In this document: piece by piece, positions 5,944-8,644 of the stretch
How positions within the stretch are numbered: position 1 is the stretch's first letter
Layout of the letters: each line of letters starts with the position of its first letter
Assembly: GCA_965371225.1 (NCBI GenBank)
Contig: CBDUXP010000103.1
Coordinates: 1-8,644, forward strand
Direction of reading: 5' to 3'
DNA length: 8,644 nt
Source: CBDUXP01 sp965371225 [NCBI: uncultured bacterium]
GTDB lineage: Bacteria > Abyssobacteria > SURF-5 > CBDUXP01
The notes under the pieces: generated by a model
Told to the model about the DNA's origin: nothing
The model's input: only the letters and a program-made list of their open reading frames with translations
Database searches by the model: none
Position numbers and translations under genes: made by a program

Positions 5944-6726
5944 GTGTCCTTCGACACCCTCCTGGTGGAGAGCGACGGGCCCGTCCTGACCGTCACGCTC
6001 AACCGTCCGCCCATGAACCCGATCAACCGGCAGATGCAGGCGGACATTCGCGCCATGCTGGAGGGCGAGGGGGCGGACGAATCGATTCGCGCGATCATCC
6101 TGACGGGCGCGGGCGACCGCGCGTTCTGCGCCGGGGCGGACATCACCGAGTTCCCGGAGATCAACGCCGAGGGCGCGCGCGAGGCGCTCATTACGAATGT
6201 GCACCGGCTCATGCGCCGCGTCATGCTGCATCCGAAGCCCATCATCGCCGCAGTGAATGGTTACGCGCTCGGCGGCGGCTGCGAGCTGGCCATGGCGTGC
6301 CACTTCCGGGTGGTGGCGGAGACCGCGCAGGTGGGCTTGCCGGAAATCCGGCTCGGGATCGTGCCCGCCTACGGCGGCACGCAGATGCTGCCGCGGCTGG
6401 TAGGCAAGGCGCGCGCGTTGGAGATGATGCTGCTCGCCCGCCGCATCACCGCCGCCGAGGCGTTGGACTACGGCTGGGCCACGAGCACCGCGCCCGCGGC
6501 GACGCTGATGGAAGAGGCGCGGGCGCTCGCCACCCGCCTCGCGAAACAGGCGCCGCTCGCCGTCAACGGGATCCTGAAATCCGTGATGCTGGGGATGGAG
6601 ACCACCCTCGAAGCAGGCTTCGAGATCGAGCGCGAGATGGCGGCGATCACGCACAACACCGCCGACGCGGTTGAGGGCGCTACAGCATTTTTCCAGAAGC
6701 GCGAGCCCAAGTTCCAGGGCAAGTAG
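5944..6726 (+). CDS. Enoyl-CoA hydratase/isomerase family protein (crotonase), second copy
   Basis: This 260-residue protein is a more canonical crotonase than its neighbour. It has FCAGAD (61-66), ALGGGCELAMAC (108-119) with Glu114, and GLPEIRLG (131-138) with Glu134, followed by PAYGGTQ (141-147). Both catalytic glutamates are therefore in their textbook settings, supporting true 2-enoyl-CoA hydratase activity in beta-oxidation. The GTG start lies 2 bp after the first copy's stop codon, with AAGGG 9 nt upstream. The frame is open upstream into the first copy, but that part has no crotonase character. The two proteins end alike (AF-QKR-P-F-GK), so they are paralogues. Their divergence in the active-site loops suggests different substrates or steps rather than simple dosage. 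A gap of 19 bp leads to the family III CoA-transferase. Confidence 0.92.
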   Translation: MSFDTLLVESDGPVLTVTLNRPPMNPINRQMQADIRAMLEGEGADESIRAIILTGAGDRAFCAGADITEFPEINAEGAREALITNVHRLMRRVMLHPKPIIAAVNGYALGGGCELAMACHFRVVAETAQVGLPEIRLGIVPAYGGTQMLPRLVGKARALEMMLLARRITAAEALDYGWATSTAPAATLMEEARALATRLAKQAPLAVNGILKSVMLGMETTLEAGFEIEREMAAITHNTADAVEGATAFFQKREPKFQGK

Positions 6727-6745
6727 GCGCAGTGGCCGGCGCCTG

Positions 6746-7933
6746 ATGTTTGCGGGGTCGCTCCAGGGGATTCGGGTCCTGGACCTGACGCGCGTGTTGG
6801 CTGGGCCCTTCGGCGGCGCGCTGCTCGCGGACCTGGGCGCCGAGGTCATCAAGATCGAGGAACCAGGCCGGGGCGACCCCACCCGCGAGATGGGCCCCCC
6901 CGCGCACGGGACGACCGCGTACTTCGTCTCCACGAACCGGAACAAGCAGGGGATGACGCTCGACCTGCGCAAGCCCGAGGGGCAGGCCGTGTTCCACGAT
7001 CTCGTGCGCGTGAGCGACGTGGTGCTGGACAACTTCCGCCCCGGCGTGCTGGCTCGGCTGGGGGCGGACTACGACACGCTGCGCGCCATTAAGCCGGACA
7101 TCATCTGTTGCAGTATCACCGGCTACGGGCCCGACGGCCCGTACGCCCAGGTGCCCGCGTTCGACCTCGCGATCCAGGCGCTGGCCGGGGGCATGAGCGT
7201 GACCGGCGAACCCGGCCGGCCGCCCCTGCGCATGGGGCTGTCCGTCGCGGACTTGGGCGGAGGCATGTTCGCCGCTACCGCCATTTGCGCCGCGCTGGTG
7301 CACCGCGCGCGTACCGGCGAGGGGCAGCGGCTGGACGTGCCGCTCTTGGACACGCACCTGGCCATGCTCACGTACCTGGGGCAGTACTGGCTGAGCTGCG
7401 GGCAAGTGACCGAGCCGGTCGGGAGCGAGCATCCGTCGCTCGCGCCCTACGGCGCGTTTGCTACGCAGGACGGCTACGTGGTGATCGCGGTCATCGGCGA
7501 GAAATTCTGGCACCTGCTCTGCGATTGCCTTGCGGACGATGCCATGCGGACCAATGCGCGGTTCGCCACGAACGCGGAGCGCACGAAGCACAAGGCGGCG
7601 CTGCGGGCCGCGCTCGAGGATCACCTGACCGAACGGCTGACAGCGGACTGGGTGGACCGGCTGCGCGCGGCCGGTGTCCCCTGCGCGCCCGTGAACGACA
7701 TGTCCCAGGTGTTCGAGGATCCGCAGGTCGTCCACCGGCAATTGGTCCGGAAGATAGACACGGACGCGGGCCCCGTTCCCGTCGTGCCCGGCCCGTTCAC
7801 CACGGCCGGTGGCCGCACCGCCGACCCGGACATGGCCCCCGGCCTCGGTGCGGACACAGAGTCCGTACTCGGAGGGCTACTGGGCTACGACAGCGCGCGC
7901 ATCGCGGGATTGCGCGCAGACGGCATCCTCTGA
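6746..7933 (+). CDS. Family III CoA-transferase (CaiB/BaiF type)
   Basis: This 395-residue protein has the usual length and order of the CaiB/BaiF family, whose members form interlocked dimers and move CoA between carboxylic acids. The N-terminus GIRVLDLTRVLAGPFGG (8-24) and LADLGAEVIKIE (27-38) is diagnostic, as are DNFRPGV (95-101) and GYGPDGPY (126-133). The catalytic Asp that forms the acyl anhydride is Asp169 in SVADLGGGMF, the same number as in formyl-CoA transferase. The C-terminal part contains GVPCAPVND, typical of the family. The ATG at 6746 is chosen because the family N-terminus begins about 5 residues later. Its Shine-Dalgarno sequence is weak, so translation may be coupled to the upstream gene 19 bp away. 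It is the last gene of the operon. It could load CoA onto the pathway acid without ATP, or recover CoA from an end product. Donor and acceptor are unknown. Confidence 0.93.
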   Translation: MFAGSLQGIRVLDLTRVLAGPFGGALLADLGAEVIKIEEPGRGDPTREMGPPAHGTTAYFVSTNRNKQGMTLDLRKPEGQAVFHDLVRVSDVVLDNFRPGVLARLGADYDTLRAIKPDIICCSITGYGPDGPYAQVPAFDLAIQALAGGMSVTGEPGRPPLRMGLSVADLGGGMFAATAICAALVHRARTGEGQRLDVPLLDTHLAMLTYLGQYWLSCGQVTEPVGSEHPSLAPYGAFATQDGYVVIAVIGEKFWHLLCDCLADDAMRTNARFATNAERTKHKAALRAALEDHLTERLTADWVDRLRAAGVPCAPVNDMSQVFEDPQVVHRQLVRKIDTDAGPVPVVPGPFTTAGGRTADPDMAPGLGADTESVLGGLLGYDSARIAGLRADGIL

Positions 7934-7937
7934 GTCG

Positions 7938-7981
7938 GGGCGCAATCTATTGCGCCCATCTGGGCGTGATAAATCACGCCC
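7938..7981. repeat. Twin perfect palindromes between convergent genes (REP-like, possible bidirectional terminator)
   Basis: Two perfect 9-bp stems with 2-nt loops stand 4 bp apart. The first pairs GGGCGCAAT (7938-7946) with ATTGCGCCC (7949-7957). The second pairs GGGCGTGAT (7962-7970) with ATCACGCCC (7973-7981). The arms have similar GGGCG ends but different inner bases, as in dispersed extragenic palindromic repeats. A third, smaller stem (8001-8006 with 8014-8019) overlaps the leuA stop codon. The pair lies 4 bp after the CoA-transferase stop and 27 bp from the leuA stop, so transcripts from both sides would carry it. T-tracts are absent, so termination is inferred only from position. Confidence 0.65.
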
Positions 7982-8008
7982 CTACAAGGCTCAATGCACT
8001 AAGGCGAG

Positions 8009-8644
8009 TTACGCGCCTTCGTGGTACTCGTCGTCGACGATGAGCTGGCCGGAGACGACCTTGTTGACCGCGTTGAGGTAGGCCAGGACGCTGGCTTCGA
8101 CCACGTCGGTGCTGGTGCCGTGGCCGACGGCGGTCTGCTCGCCGAAGTCGACAGTCACCTGCGCTTCGCCCAGCGCGTCTTTGCCTTTGCTGACGCTGTG
8201 CACGTTGTACTCCAGCAGGGTGCCGCGCTGGCCCGTGCCCCGTTCGATGGCTTTGAAACACGCGTCGATGGGCCCGTCACCGTCGCTGGATTCGGTCACG
8301 ACCTCCCCGTTCTTCCGCAGCCCGATGGTGGCAGTCGAGGTGCCGCTGCCGCTGTGCGTCTCCCAGCTTTCGAGCGTGAAGACGTCGTCCTCGACCCCTG
8401 TCCGCTCCGCGCGCATGAGCGCGTGCAGGTCGGAGTCGTAGACTTCCTTCTTCTTGTCCGCCAGTTCCATCACCTTCTCGTAGATCGCCGCGAGCTGCTC
8501 GGCGTCCACGTCGTAGCCCAGGTGCGTCAGCCGGTCGCGGATCCCGTGCTTGCCGGAATGTTTGCCGAGGACCAGCTCATTCCGGCTGATGCCGATGGAC
8601 TCGGGGGTCATGATCTCGTACGTCAACTTGTCCGCGATCACGCC
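8009..8644 (-). CDS. leuA: 2-isopropylmalate synthase, C-terminal part (gene cut by window edge)
   Basis: The 211 visible residues are the C-terminal part of LeuA, which condenses acetyl-CoA with 2-oxoisovalerate in the first committed step of leucine synthesis. The end of the catalytic region shows YEIMTPESIGISRNELVLGK followed by HSGKHGIRDRL, and ELADKKKEVYDSDLHAL marks the linker. The regulatory LeuA dimer domain follows, with GDGPIDACFKAIE, SKGKDALGEAQV and GHGTSTDVVEASVLAYLNA. These segments favour LeuA over citramalate or homocitrate synthase, though a citramalate synthase sharing this domain cannot be fully excluded. The regulatory domain is intact to the TAA stop at 8011-8009, so leucine feedback control is likely. 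The start lies beyond the right edge. It converges on the catabolic operon and shows no functional tie to it. Confidence 0.92.
   Translation of the reverse strand, partial: GVIADKLTYEIMTPESIGISRNELVLGKHSGKHGIRDRLTHLGYDVDAEQLAAIYEKVMELADKKKEVYDSDLHALMRAERTGVEDDVFTLESWETHSGSGTSTATIGLRKNGEVVTESSDGDGPIDACFKAIERGTGQRGTLLEYNVHSVSKGKDALGEAQVTVDFGEQTAVGHGTSTDVVEASVLAYLNAVNKVVSGQLIVDDEYHEGA

Noticed and set aside
5446-7032. Long minus-strand open frame of 528 codons opposite the crotonases
   Set aside because: It spans three well-supported genes on the other strand and has no recognisable domain. High GC removes stop codons by chance.
7938-7981. CRISPR-like repeat pair
   Set aside because: The two palindromes differ in sequence, are only 4 bp apart and have no spacer-sized intervals or cas genes nearby.

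Overview
This window comes from a GC-rich bacterial chromosome. Reading frames are long, G/C is preferred at third positions, Shine-Dalgarno sequences are purine-rich and GTG starts are common. The lineage cannot be assigned from the sequence alone. The window appears to be a complete CoA-dependent catabolic gene cluster, flanked on the left by a histone-like gene cut by the edge and on the right by a cut 2-isopropylmalate synthase gene.

Layout. Positions 1-166 (minus strand) hold the start of a Lys/Arg/Ala-rich histone H1-like protein built on perfect 27-bp tandem repeats. It has a good promoter at 283-311 and a leader with two possible hairpins. Positions 312-911 have no convincing gene but contain several inverted repeats, some probably lying downstream of the next operon. 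Positions 912-3268 (minus) are a two-gene unit: an ATP-dependent acyl-CoA ligase followed by an NAD-type short-chain dehydrogenase. A 128-bp divergent promoter region separates it from a tightly packed plus-strand operon at 3397-7933. That operon encodes a fused alpha-beta family I CoA-transferase-like protein, two crotonase-family enoyl-CoA hydratases and a family III (CaiB/BaiF) CoA-transferase. Two adjacent perfect palindromes lie between this operon and the convergent leuA 3' end (8009-8644).

How the genes fit together (inference). The ligase or the family III CoA-transferase activates a carboxylic acid. The two hydratases and the dehydrogenase perform beta-oxidation-type hydration and oxidation. 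The fused CoA-transferase-fold protein then transfers CoA or hydrolytically cleaves a ring or C-C bond. By my alignment from memory, the fused protein has Thr where glutaconate CoA-transferase has its catalytic Glu. This makes an IpdAB-like hydrolase role a serious alternative to a transferase role, and it is the most interesting point in the window. The substrate cannot be read from the sequence.
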